The notes below the pieces were generated by a model, which saw only the letters and a list, made by a program, of their open reading frames with translations, made no database searches and was not told where the DNA came from. Positions 19,256-26,760 of a stretch of 35,343 nt of DNA are shown here, in pieces; the first letter of the stretch is position 1; each line of letters begins with the position of its first letter. The DNA comes from CAZMRF01 sp964568735 (lineage in GTDB: Bacteria > Acidobacteriota > Polarisedimenticolia > JACPZX01), in NCBI GenBank assembly GCA_964568735.1, contig CAZMRF010000054.1:1-35343 (forward strand), given 5' to 3'. Made by a program: the position numbers and the translations under genes.

Positions 19256-19328
19256 CGGATCCGGCCTCGCGGGGGGGTCCCGTGGAGGCGGCGGATCCGG
19301 GGGGGCCGCGCGCGGCGAAGGGATCCGT

Positions 19329-20021
19329 GTGCGCTCGATCCGGTACAGATACAGGGTCTGCGACCTGCCGAAGTCACTCCAGCCCAGGGAGAAGATGGCC
19401 CGGCTGGGAGAAAAGGCGCTCTCGAACTCTGAGCTCCTGGCCGTCGTCCTCGGGAGCGGAACGAAGGACGCGAACGTCATCAAGATCGCCGAGGCGCTCG
19501 TGAGGCGCTACGGCTTCGGGCGCCTCTCGGGGCTCTCTCTCGACGAATGGTCGGACAATCGCGGGGTGGGGCGGGCGCGAGCCTGCCAGATCCGCGCGGC
19601 CTTCGAGCTGGGCCGGCGGGCCTTCGCCCCGAAGCGCGAGGAGGTGCAGCTCGTCTCGGGCCCGCTCGACGCCTTCCGGCTCGTGAAGGACCTGGGGCGG
19701 GCGCGCAAGGAGCACCTCGTCGCCCTCTACCTCGACGCCCAGAACCACCTGCTGCTGCGCGAGACGGTCTCCGTGGGCAGCCTCAACACGACGCGGACCC
19801 ACCCCCGGGAGATCTTCCAGCCGGCCATCGCCTGCTCGGCGATGGGGCTGATCCTGGCGCACAACCATCCTTCCGGGAGCCTCACCCCCAGCCAGGAGGA
19901 CGTGGACTTCACACGGGCCATCCGCCGCGCGGCCGAGATCCTCGGCATCGGCCTCTACGATCACATCATCGTCGCCGCGACCGGCTACGTGTCGCTCAAG
20001 GAGCGGGCGCTGATGGGGTGA
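19329..20021 (+). CDS. radC: RadC family JAMM-domain protein
   Basis: A 230-residue RadC homologue. The N-terminal helix-hairpin-helix part has ALSNSELLAVVLGSG and GVGRARACQIRAAFELGRR; the C-terminal JAMM/MPN metal site reads AHNHPSGSLTPSQED, with both His and the Asp. The family's biochemical role is unresolved; the historical link to DNA repair came from a mis-mapped allele (established knowledge). GTG 19329 is the likely start, 73 nt after purN, with GCGAAGGG upstream. It converges with the phosphodiesterase lipoprotein gene, the two stops being 5 nt apart. Confidence 0.94.
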   Translation: MRSIRYRYRVCDLPKSLQPREKMARLGEKALSNSELLAVVLGSGTKDANVIKIAEALVRRYGFGRLSGLSLDEWSDNRGVGRARACQIRAAFELGRRAFAPKREEVQLVSGPLDAFRLVKDLGRARKEHLVALYLDAQNHLLLRETVSVGSLNTTRTHPREIFQPAIACSAMGLILAHNHPSGSLTPSQEDVDFTRAIRRAAEILGIGLYDHIIVAATGYVSLKERALMG

Positions 20022-20026
20022 AGGTG

Positions 20027-21808
20027 TCAGCGGACGTAGCCGAGGCTGCGGAGCTTCTCCAGCTCGCGATCGCGGGCGGGGTTCTCGGGGGCGTCGAGAG
20101 CGCCCGGGGCCGCGCGCAGGAGGGCGCTTCGATCGGTGCCCGGGTAGTGCGGGATCATCCTGACGGGATGGCGGGCGAGGAGGCCCGGATCGATCGCCTC
20201 CTCCAGGACTCCGCCGTCGGCGGGTGCCGACGCCAGCATCCGGCCGTCTTGATGGAGTCCCAGCAGGTAGAGCGTCGTGGGTGCCACCTGGTAGAGGTTC
20301 GCCTCGACGTGGAGGCGGCCTGGACGGATTCCGGGCCCGCGCATCAGGAGGATACCGTTATCGCGGTGCGAGCCCGAGAGGCCCGGCACGCGGGAGACGA
20401 AAACCGAGGCGTCGATCCGCCGCGACCCGTCGAGGACTCCGTGCGCGGCGCGGACGGCGTAGGAGAAGCGAACCGAGATCGCCGGCTCGCCCGGCATCCA
20501 GCCTGGGTCGGAGGCGAGATTGCGCACCGAGGCGAAGACGGGCTCTCCGGCCTCCGTGCGGAGATCCGCGAGCCGTGAAGTCACGTCGCGAGCGGCCGCG
20601 GCTGCCTCGCCGGGGTCGAGCGTGCCGGAAGGCTCGACGCCCCGGATGTTGAGCCAGACGGGTTTCTCGTGCCGGTAGGGCTGGCTCAGCGTGAAGAGGA
20701 GGCCCCGCTCACCCTTCATCATACCCATGGCTTCGAGCAGGGGAGGCAGATCGGGGACGAAGGCCTCATCGCGCGACATCGGTCCTCCCCCGTGGTCCGA
20801 GACGATCACGAAGGTCGTCCCCTCGGGGGCGAGATCGAGGATCTGTGCAAGCGTGCGATCCACGTAACGGTAGTAGGCGGGAATGATCCCGGCGAGATCG
20901 GGGTCGGGCGGTCCGTCCTCGGGGAAGGCCTGGCTCTCGGGGTCCATGTGCCGCCAGGCCACGTGCTGGACGACGTCGAGCCCGGCGAAGTACACCGCGA
21001 CGAGATCGGGCTGATCCCGCGAGAGGATCACCCGTAACGCGGCCATCACTCGCGCGTCCTCCACGAGCGTCCTCCTGTAATCCTCGTTCCAGCCGATCAT
21101 CTCGAGGTCGCCCTTGCGCATGAGGACTCGCGCCTCCTTCTCCAGGGCCCCGACCAGGCTCCGGGGATGGACCTGGCCCTCTTCGAGCTTCTCGGGATCG
21201 AACCCCTTCGACACATAGGCGCCTTCGATCGGCTCTGCTGGGAAGGAGCCGAACCAGCTGATGACAGCCGAGCTCCCGCCCGCCGCGCCGACCAGCTCCC
21301 AGAGTGCCGGCGCGCGCCGGTCGGGCGGCCCGACTTCGACGAGCCGGTAGGTGGCCGGCACCTTGACGCGGAAGTTCGTGATGCCGTGGCGGTGCCTGGG
21401 CATCCCCGTCGCGATGGTGGCCCACAGGGCAGGCGAGATCGTGGGCTCCTCGGAGCGGAGAATGGTCCAGGCTCCTTCCTTCATGAGCGTCTCGAAAGCA
21501 GGCAGCTCACCCCTCTCGGCCATGGGTCGGATCAGGTCCCACGTCGCGCCGTCCAGGCCGATCAACCAGACAGGCCCCGTGAGCGAGCCGGGGCGGGGGA
21601 GGGGATCCTGCGTCTCGGGGTACGAGACACCGGGGAAATCGCTCGCGGGCCTCTCGGCGGGGAAGCCCTCGACGGATGGAGGCTCATCGGGCTTGCCCGA
21701 GCTCTGCCCGCCTCCGCACGCGGCAAGAACTGGCAGAAGGGGAGCGAGAAGCCCCGCGACCGCGAGCAGCCTCCCGGGTCCGGCAAGGGTGAGGGCTCGG
21801 CTCCTCAT
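20027..21808 (-). CDS. Alkaline phosphatase superfamily lipoprotein (type I phosphodiesterase/nucleotide pyrophosphatase-like)
   Basis: A 593-residue lipoprotein: the signal peptide ends in the lipobox LAAC with Cys31. The catalytic core belongs to the phosphodiesterase/nucleotide pyrophosphatase branch of the alkaline phosphatase superfamily, with metal ligands in WLIGLDGATWD, the probable nucleophile Thr in EEPTISPALWATIATG, then GLDVVQHVAWRHMDPES and the metal site VIVSDHGGG. Such enzymes usually bind two zinc ions. It may cleave phosphodiesters or phosphonates outside the cytoplasm; the substrate cannot be read. The ATG has GAGGAG upstream. It is last in the metal-uptake operon, 69 nt after the permease gene, so it may be co-transcribed. 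Confidence 0.85.
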   Translation of the reverse strand: MRSRALTLAGPGRLLAVAGLLAPLLPVLAACGGGQSSGKPDEPPSVEGFPAERPASDFPGVSYPETQDPLPRPGSLTGPVWLIGLDGATWDLIRPMAERGELPAFETLMKEGAWTILRSEEPTISPALWATIATGMPRHRHGITNFRVKVPATYRLVEVGPPDRRAPALWELVGAAGGSSAVISWFGSFPAEPIEGAYVSKGFDPEKLEEGQVHPRSLVGALEKEARVLMRKGDLEMIGWNEDYRRTLVEDARVMAALRVILSRDQPDLVAVYFAGLDVVQHVAWRHMDPESQAFPEDGPPDPDLAGIIPAYYRYVDRTLAQILDLAPEGTTFVIVSDHGGGPMSRDEAFVPDLPPLLEAMGMMKGERGLLFTLSQPYRHEKPVWLNIRGVEPSGTLDPGEAAAAARDVTSRLADLRTEAGEPVFASVRNLASDPGWMPGEPAISVRFSYAVRAAHGVLDGSRRIDASVFVSRVPGLSGSHRDNGILLMRGPGIRPGRLHVEANLYQVAPTTLYLLGLHQDGRMLASAPADGGVLEEAIDPGLLARHPVRMIPHYPGTDRSALLRAAPGALDAPENPARDRELEKLRSLGYVR

Positions 21809-21877
21809 CTTTTCGGCTCCTCTGATCGATGGCCAAGCAGGCGCGACCGGCGGCGGCCTTCAGAACAGAATCATGCC

Positions 21878-23359
21878 TCACCTGACGTAGACGCGCTTGC
21901 CGGGATCCCAGCGCGGAGGCGCGCCGTCCTGATTCAGCCAGTGCCGCAGCTTCTCGATGAGCGCGGCCCCTCCCGGGCTCTCGGGATCCTCGTCGGATGG
22001 CGGGGGAAGGCCGGCGAAGTCGCAAAGGGACTTGAGCGCATCCATGCGGGCCAGCCTGGCGTCGCCTTCGCCTGCGATCTCGAGCAGGACAGGCAGCCCG
22101 GCGGGATCTCCCAGCCTGGCCACAGCCACGGCAATCCTGAGCCGCGTCCATTCGTCTTCATCCTCCCGATGGAGCGCATGCTCGAGCGCGGGCAGCGCGG
22201 CCGGATCTCCGGTGGCCGCGAGAGCGCCTGCCGCGGCCTCCCGCACAGCGACCGATTGATCGTGGAGCGCCCGCACGAGATCGGGGAGGATCCGCGGGTC
22301 GCCCGAGGCCGTGAGCTGCCGCACCGCCTCGATCCGGACGCTCTCGTGGGTGTCCTGGAGGGCGCGGCGCAGATCGGCCACATCGCTGCCGACGGGATGC
22401 TCGGGAGCCACCGCCGGCGCCTCGGCCTGCGCGACGGGCTCCCCGCCGTGCTCGAGGTGGGGCTGGAGGAAGGGTGGGACGAGCCAGACCAGGAAGGCGA
22501 TCGCGAGCGTTCCCGCGGCGGCGATGGCGAGCCGCCGGCCCGCCGTCGTCGCGGTCATCACGGCCCTGGCCAGGCCGCCCAGGCTGAGCGCGATGGCGAA
22601 GCAGACCATGATCGTCGGCCCCGAGGGGCGGTCGTAGGAGAAGAGCACGCCGACGGCGCTGACGATCGTGGCCATCACCCATCCCGTCAGGAGCCGCGCG
22701 CGGAGGCTATCGAAGAAGAGGACCGCGAAGACCGCGGGCGCCACGAGGTAGGTGAAGACGAGGAGGACTCCGGCGATCTGCACCGCGGAGGTGATGACGA
22801 CGCCAAAAGATAAATAGAAGAGGAAGTCCCAGAGCCTGACGCGGATGCCGCGGGCGTAAGCCGCCTCCGGGTCGAGCGAGATCAACAGGAATCGCTCGCG
22901 GAAGACGAAGTGGAAGATCCCGATGACCGCATAGAGGATCGCGGTCTTGACGATCTGGTGGGGAGTGACCCACACGATGCTCCCGGCGAGCAGGTCGTGG
23001 AGGTGCTCCGCTCCGTGGGGGGAGATGTCGGCCAGGAGAATGGCGGCGGCGGAGGCCGTCGCGTAGGTGAGCCCGATGATCGCCTCCTGGGGCACCCGCT
23101 CGTGCTTCGTCCGCGTGAGCGCGAAGACGATTGCGGCCAGGATCGCGAAGCTGAGCGAGAAGAGGTAGGCGCCGTTCGATCGCGGGTCGTAGCCTCGCAG
23201 GAAGGCCACGGTGGCTCCGAGGGCGGCGATCTGGGCGAGGGCGATGTCCACGAAGATCACCTTCCGGCTGATCACGTGGATCCCGAGATAGACGTGGATG
23301 CCCGTGAGGATCAGGCATGCGATGAAGGGGAGGATGAGGACCTGGAGGTCGAAGGACAT
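21878..23359 (-). CDS. ZnuB/MntB-family metal ABC permease fused to C-terminal HEAT repeats
   Basis: Residues 1 to about 285 form an ABC-3 family permease for zinc or manganese, with eight or more membrane helices and the family segments GIHVISRKVIFVDIALAQIAALG, DLLAGSIVWV and SFGVVITSAVQIAGVLLVF. An extra membrane helix (about 284-302) and a Pro/Ala-rich linker lead to about four HEAT-like helical repeats (about 330-460: RRALQDTHESVRIEAVRQL, VRALHDQSVAVREAAAGAL) and a tail ending RWDPGKRVYVR. At 493 residues it is much longer than ordinary ZnuB (about 260-290). The ATG follows GAGGTGA, which overlaps the stop of the binding-protein gene. No ATP-binding subunit is encoded next to it, which is unusual. 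Confidence 0.9.
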   Translation of the reverse strand: MSFDLQVLILPFIACLILTGIHVYLGIHVISRKVIFVDIALAQIAALGATVAFLRGYDPRSNGAYLFSLSFAILAAIVFALTRTKHERVPQEAIIGLTYATASAAAILLADISPHGAEHLHDLLAGSIVWVTPHQIVKTAILYAVIGIFHFVFRERFLLISLDPEAAYARGIRVRLWDFLFYLSFGVVITSAVQIAGVLLVFTYLVAPAVFAVLFFDSLRARLLTGWVMATIVSAVGVLFSYDRPSGPTIMVCFAIALSLGGLARAVMTATTAGRRLAIAAAGTLAIAFLVWLVPPFLQPHLEHGGEPVAQAEAPAVAPEHPVGSDVADLRRALQDTHESVRIEAVRQLTASGDPRILPDLVRALHDQSVAVREAAAGALAATGDPAALPALEHALHREDEDEWTRLRIAVAVARLGDPAGLPVLLEIAGEGDARLARMDALKSLCDFAGLPPPSDEDPESPGGAALIEKLRHWLNQDGAPPRWDPGKRVYVR

Positions 23360-23363
23360 TCGG

Positions 23364-24434
23364 TCACCTCGGGGCGGCGGTCGACGGGCGGGACAGAGCC
23401 TTGGCGATCTCGCTCGTCACGAACTCGAAGAGCTGGAAGTAGTCGTCCGTTCCCGGCGCTCCTCCCACCTCCAGGGGAAGCGTGATGGTCTGGACACCGG
23501 TCCTTTCCTCGAGGAAATCGGTCGAGCGGTGCTCCAGGAAGGGGCGCGAGATGATCACACCGACCTCTCCCCGCGAGAGAAGCTGGGTGATCTCTTCGAG
23601 GTGCTTCTGGGAGGGTGTGATGCCGGGCTTCGGCTCCACGTAGGCGACAATCTCGATCCCGAAGCGCCGGGCGAAGTAGGTGTAGTCCTTGTGGTAGGTG
23701 ACGACGCGCCTTCCATGGAACGGCGCGAGGGCCCCCATCCAACCGCCGAGGCGTTTGCGCAGGGGGGATCCCCCGACCGAGGTCCCGTCCAGGAGCACGT
23801 CGAGCGTGCCCGCGCGGGCTTCCCGGGCGAGCTTCGCTCCGCCGACGAGATCGACGAGCTCCTTTCCGAAGAGCGCTTCGTGGAGCCGCTTCACGAAAGC
23901 CTTCCGGCGCTCCTCGTAGGCGGAAGCGGAGGCAGGATCCGCCGCCTTCAGGGCCTCGGCGATCGTGGAGGCGACGGCCTCGGCGTTGAGCGGATCGGCG
24001 AGGTAGTGGGGATTCCCGTAGGGATGAACGTCACCCTCTGATCGGCTGAGGGAGGAGGGGATCTCCAGGGGCTGGATCCCTGTAGAGCAGTCGATATAGC
24101 CCGGCCCGCCGCGGAGGATCCGAGAATTGCGGGCCCCCTCGGTCAGGGGAGGGACCCATCCCACCTCGAGGTCCAGTCCGTTGACGAGGAAGATATCCGC
24201 GCGTCGCAGGCTGACCATGAAGCTGGGCTTCGGGTCGACGAAGTGGGCATCCTGGGATCCGACGGCAATCACGGTCAATTCGATCCGGTCGCCTCCCACT
24301 TCCGAGGCGATGGAGCCGAGGTTCGGGAGGCTGGCCACGACGCGGACGCGATCGGTTGCGGCCGCCTGGGGGCTCCCGGGCGCGCCGAGAGCCGCCAGGA
24401 GGAGCATCGCAAGTGTCGTTTTCGAAGTGCTCAT
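23364..24434 (-). CDS. ZnuA-like metal-binding protein of an ABC transporter
   Basis: Periplasmic solute-binding protein of the cluster A-I (zinc/manganese) family, 356 residues with a signal peptide ending near QAAA (about residue 26). Likely metal ligands are His64 (DAHFVDPKPS), His137 or His143 (VHPYGNPHYLADP) and His248 (VTYHKDYTYF); the fourth, normally Asp or Glu, should lie near the SRPFLEHRST segment. The long His-rich loop of classical ZnuA is absent, so zinc against manganese is open. The start codon follows GAGGGCGAC and lies 7 nt after the outer-membrane barrel gene; the permease follows by 4 nt. Together they form an uptake cassette. Confidence 0.9.
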   Translation of the reverse strand: MSTSKTTLAMLLLAALGAPGSPQAAATDRVRVVASLPNLGSIASEVGGDRIELTVIAVGSQDAHFVDPKPSFMVSLRRADIFLVNGLDLEVGWVPPLTEGARNSRILRGGPGYIDCSTGIQPLEIPSSLSRSEGDVHPYGNPHYLADPLNAEAVASTIAEALKAADPASASAYEERRKAFVKRLHEALFGKELVDLVGGAKLAREARAGTLDVLLDGTSVGGSPLRKRLGGWMGALAPFHGRRVVTYHKDYTYFARRFGIEIVAYVEPKPGITPSQKHLEEITQLLSRGEVGVIISRPFLEHRSTDFLEERTGVQTITLPLEVGGAPGTDDYFQLFEFVTSEIAKALSRPSTAAPR

Positions 24435-24441
24435 GTCGCCC

Positions 24442-25839
24442 TCAGAATTTGTGGGCGCCGTGGGCGCCGATGATGGGGATCCACTCGAAGAGGATACGCG
24501 TGTCCTCTTCCTCCTCTCCGAGCAGCAGGGCCGCCCGCTCGTCGAACCGGGAGTGGCGGACCTGGAATCGCAGCTCCTGGAACTCCGACGGGTAGAACTT
24601 GACGACCCCCGAGGCGGCCCAGAGGCGGGCCCTCTCGTCGTCGGGGAGCCCGGAGAGGTCGATCCGCAGGCCGCTCTTCCAGCGCTTGACGAACTGGGCT
24701 TCCACGTAGGTGTATCCGCCCAGGCTCGTGACGTTGCCGGACTCCAGGGTCAATGCCGGGGAAAGCTCCTGGATCTTCCGGTGGCTCCGGAGCACCTCGG
24801 TCTGCCAGAGGAAGGAGCGGTAGACGTTCTTCTCGGGGGGCCTCCACTTGTAGGTGAGGTCCAGCCCCTGCACCGCGGAGGAGAGGCTCTCGTCCGGGGT
24901 CACGGAGGCCGGTACGGCGGGATCGGAGAGATCCTCCAGGAGGCTCTCCGAGGGGCCGGTCCTCCCCACTGAAGCGCTCGCGCCGATCCCGAGCGTGCTG
25001 CTCGGGCCGAGATCGAGGAAGAGAGAGAGGTGTTCCAGGTACGTGAGGGCCCGGCTCGCGCTGTTGAAGGCCGTTCCCTCGCGCGCCGTGCCGGCCTCCG
25101 TGACGGACTCGATGTAGAGATCCCAGGGATTCGGCACGAGGACGCTCAGCGACAGCCCGTCGTTCGTGAAGCTCTCGTCGCCGAAGAAGAGCTGCAGCGC
25201 GTCCGGCCGATCCACCGTGAAGAAGGCATGTGTGTGAAGCGTGTTCCACTTCCCGAAGGCGCTCTTGAACCTGCCCCCTTTGAGCTGCATCGACCCTGGC
25301 AGCGCCAGCGTCGTCACGAAGCCCTCCTCGACCTCGGCCGACTCGGCGTCGGGGAATGTGAGGAAGAGGTCGACCTTCGCGAAGGGATCGACCACGGACT
25401 GCATGGCGACCTCCGCCTCGCTCAGGTCGAATCCGTTTTCCTCCCTTTCGCGCCGGATGGAGGTGTCCCCGATTCCCTGGAAGACCGCGCTGATGGCCGG
25501 GTTCAGAAGGCTCGCCGCCTTGGTTGGAGCCGCGGCAGCGGGTGGGAAGAGCTCCGTGGAGGGGGGCGGAGCGGGCGGCTCCACTTGAGCGGCCACGGGC
25601 GCGCCGCCGGCGGCGAGCCTCCTGACCTCCTCCTGGAGCTCCGCGAGCTGCCTGCGCAGCTCCTGGATCTGCTGCCTCAGGGCCTCGAGCTCATCAGGGG
25701 GCTTCTCCCCCGGAGCGGCGCTGGGTGTCGCGGGCGTTTTCTCCTGGGCGGGCAACCCCGCGCCAGGTGCAATGAGAACGATACAGAGGGCCACGCCGAT
25801 GCGCAGCCGCTGTCGGACGAGTGCCGGAATGCGTCCCAT
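24442..25839 (-). CDS. Predicted outer-membrane beta-barrel (porin-like) protein of the metal-uptake operon
   Basis: A 465-residue exported protein: signal peptide (about residues 1-32, ending GLPAQ), a coiled coil (about 48-77, LEALRQQIQELRRQLAEL), a Pro/Ala linker, then a beta-rich region with many alternating strands and a C-terminus IIGAHGAHKF ending in Phe, as outer-membrane barrels do. The coiled-coil-plus-barrel plan resembles some porins. ATG 25839 is chosen because GGAGGGG lies about 6 nt upstream; a TTG at 25845 is too close to that site. Position directly before the binding-protein and permease genes suggests it lets the metal, or a metal chelate, across the outer membrane. That role is inference from context; no TonB box is seen. 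Confidence 0.78.
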   Translation of the reverse strand: MGRIPALVRQRLRIGVALCIVLIAPGAGLPAQEKTPATPSAAPGEKPPDELEALRQQIQELRRQLAELQEEVRRLAAGGAPVAAQVEPPAPPPSTELFPPAAAAPTKAASLLNPAISAVFQGIGDTSIRREREENGFDLSEAEVAMQSVVDPFAKVDLFLTFPDAESAEVEEGFVTTLALPGSMQLKGGRFKSAFGKWNTLHTHAFFTVDRPDALQLFFGDESFTNDGLSLSVLVPNPWDLYIESVTEAGTAREGTAFNSASRALTYLEHLSLFLDLGPSSTLGIGASASVGRTGPSESLLEDLSDPAVPASVTPDESLSSAVQGLDLTYKWRPPEKNVYRSFLWQTEVLRSHRKIQELSPALTLESGNVTSLGGYTYVEAQFVKRWKSGLRIDLSGLPDDERARLWAASGVVKFYPSEFQELRFQVRHSRFDERAALLLGEEEEDTRILFEWIPIIGAHGAHKF

Positions 25840-25936
25840 GGGCAACCCCTCCAGGATCGGATCGCCCGCGGCCCGGAATGAGCCGCGGTGACACGGAAAT
25901 GGGGCGGCTCAACCGGCGAGGAAGTCGGAGTGGATG

Positions 25937-26257
25937 TCAGGCCGGCCGGGCCGGTGGTGCCTTGGGAGATGCGGGCGGGGCTCTGAGTGGCCGGAGCGGC
26001 TCGGCCTCGATGTGCCGCGGTGAGGCGGGCCTGTCGTTGATCGTGATCGAGGCGACGGGAGGCGGAGGGGAGGGCGGAGACCAGGTGTGGAGGAGCGCCG
26101 CTCCGCCGTGCGCGAGCAGAGTGCCGCAGGGGCGCTGCATGCACTCGTGGCTTCCCGTCATGTGCATGGCGACCGTCACCACGATGACGAGGATCAGCGA
26201 GGCGCAGGTGAAGAGGCGGCGCCACGGGAGGCCAGGCTGGGGGGCTGCTGGAAACAT
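25937..26257 (-). CDS. Small His/Cys-containing membrane protein, first gene of the metal-uptake operon
   Basis: A 106-residue product with one membrane helix (about residues 14-32) followed by a short segment rich in potential metal ligands, including MHMTGSHECMQRPCGTLLAHGG and a further His, then a Pro/Ala-rich tail. The helix probably places the His/Cys segment in the periplasm. It lies 97 nt upstream of the barrel gene in the same direction. It has no ribosome site, but a TAGCAT -10-like element ends 8 nt before its ATG, so a leaderless transcript is possible. I recognise no family. A metal-sensing, metal-buffering or leader-peptide role is inference from ligand content and position. Confidence 0.52.
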   Translation of the reverse strand: MFPAAPQPGLPWRRLFTCASLILVIVVTVAMHMTGSHECMQRPCGTLLAHGGAALLHTWSPPSPPPPVASITINDRPASPRHIEAEPLRPLRAPPASPKAPPARPA

Positions 26258-26265
26258 CGGCGTGA

Positions 26266-26271
26266 ATGCTA
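26266..26271 (-). promoter_or_regulatory. Putative -10 element of the metal-uptake operon (leaderless geometry)
   Basis: On the minus strand TAGCAT lies within GGCATAGCATTCACGCC, ending 8 nt before the ATG of the small His/Cys protein. No convincing -35 or Zur/Fur-type inverted repeat is visible in the divergent region 26258-26383. The same 8-nt spacing occurs before tyrS. Confidence 0.35.
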
Positions 26272-26349
26272 TGCCAGCCCCCCGGGACTGTCAAAGCGTG
26301 GCCGGCCGGCGCTGCCCTCGGGGCGCCCATGGCGACGGCAAGCCTCGTC

Positions 26350-26355
26350 TACAAT
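26350..26355 (+). promoter_or_regulatory. Putative -10 element (TACAATGGG) before the PCD gene
   Basis: TACAAT followed by GGG lies 28 nt before the ATG of the pterin dehydratase gene and resembles the TATAATGG elements at 29222 and 29884. No clear -35 is visible. Confidence 0.45.
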
Positions 26356-26383
26356 GGGCCGCATCGTTTTCAGGAGATTAACC

Positions 26384-26722
26384 ATGAGCGATCTGACCGC
26401 TAAAGCCTGCGTTCCCTGTCGGGGCGGCGTGCCGACGCTGACCGAGTCCCAGATCAGCGAGATCTCTCCCCAGGTCCCGCAATGGAAGGTGCGTGAGGTG
26501 GAAGGGGTGAAGCGGCTCCGGCGCGACTTCGACTTCCCCGACTTCGCCTCCGCCATGCGCTTCGCCGTGCTCGTGGGCGACCTCGCCGAGGAGGAGCAGC
26601 ACCATCCGGATCTCCACGTCGCCTGGGGCAAGGTCGGCATCGAGATCTGGACGCACAAGATCCGCGGCCTCCACGAGAACGACTTCATCGTCGCCGCCAA
26701 GATCGACCGCCTCCCGCGCTGA
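26384..26722 (+). CDS. Pterin-4a-carbinolamine dehydratase (4a-hydroxytetrahydrobiopterin dehydratase)
   Basis: Dehydrates 4a-hydroxytetrahydropterin, usually in pterin recycling with aromatic amino acid hydroxylases, though many bacterial copies have no such partner nearby. The 112-residue product has the typical N-terminal ACVPCRGGVP, the active-site segment EEEQHHPDLHVAWGKV with the conserved His pair and Pro-Asp, and the WTHKIRGLHENDFIVAAKID end. The start ATG 26384 has AGGAGA at good spacing; the open frame further 5' is not coding. No phenylalanine hydroxylase is in the window. Confidence 0.95.
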   Translation: MSDLTAKACVPCRGGVPTLTESQISEISPQVPQWKVREVEGVKRLRRDFDFPDFASAMRFAVLVGDLAEEEQHHPDLHVAWGKVGIEIWTHKIRGLHENDFIVAAKIDRLPR

Positions 26723-26746
26723 CCCTCCGTCCCACGCGTGCGGTGG

Positions 26747-26752
26747 TAGGAT
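26747..26752 (+). promoter_or_regulatory. Putative -10 element immediately before tyrS
   Basis: TAGGAT in the context GTGGTAGGATCG ends 8 nt before the tyrS ATG, close enough for a leaderless mRNA. The AGGA inside it could instead be a ribosome site, so the two readings compete. The gap after the pterin dehydratase gene is only 38 nt. Confidence 0.35.
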
Positions 26753-26760
26753 CGCGAGCC

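Noticed and set aside
24854..25881. Plus-strand open frames opposite the barrel gene
   Set aside because: They have no start signals or domains, and the minus-strand gene has a signal peptide, ribosome site and operon spacing.
26258..26383. Search for a Zur- or Fur-type operator in the divergent region
   Set aside because: Only a weak partial palindrome (GGC...GCC around the TAGCAT element) is visible, matching at about half of its positions, so no operator is claimed.
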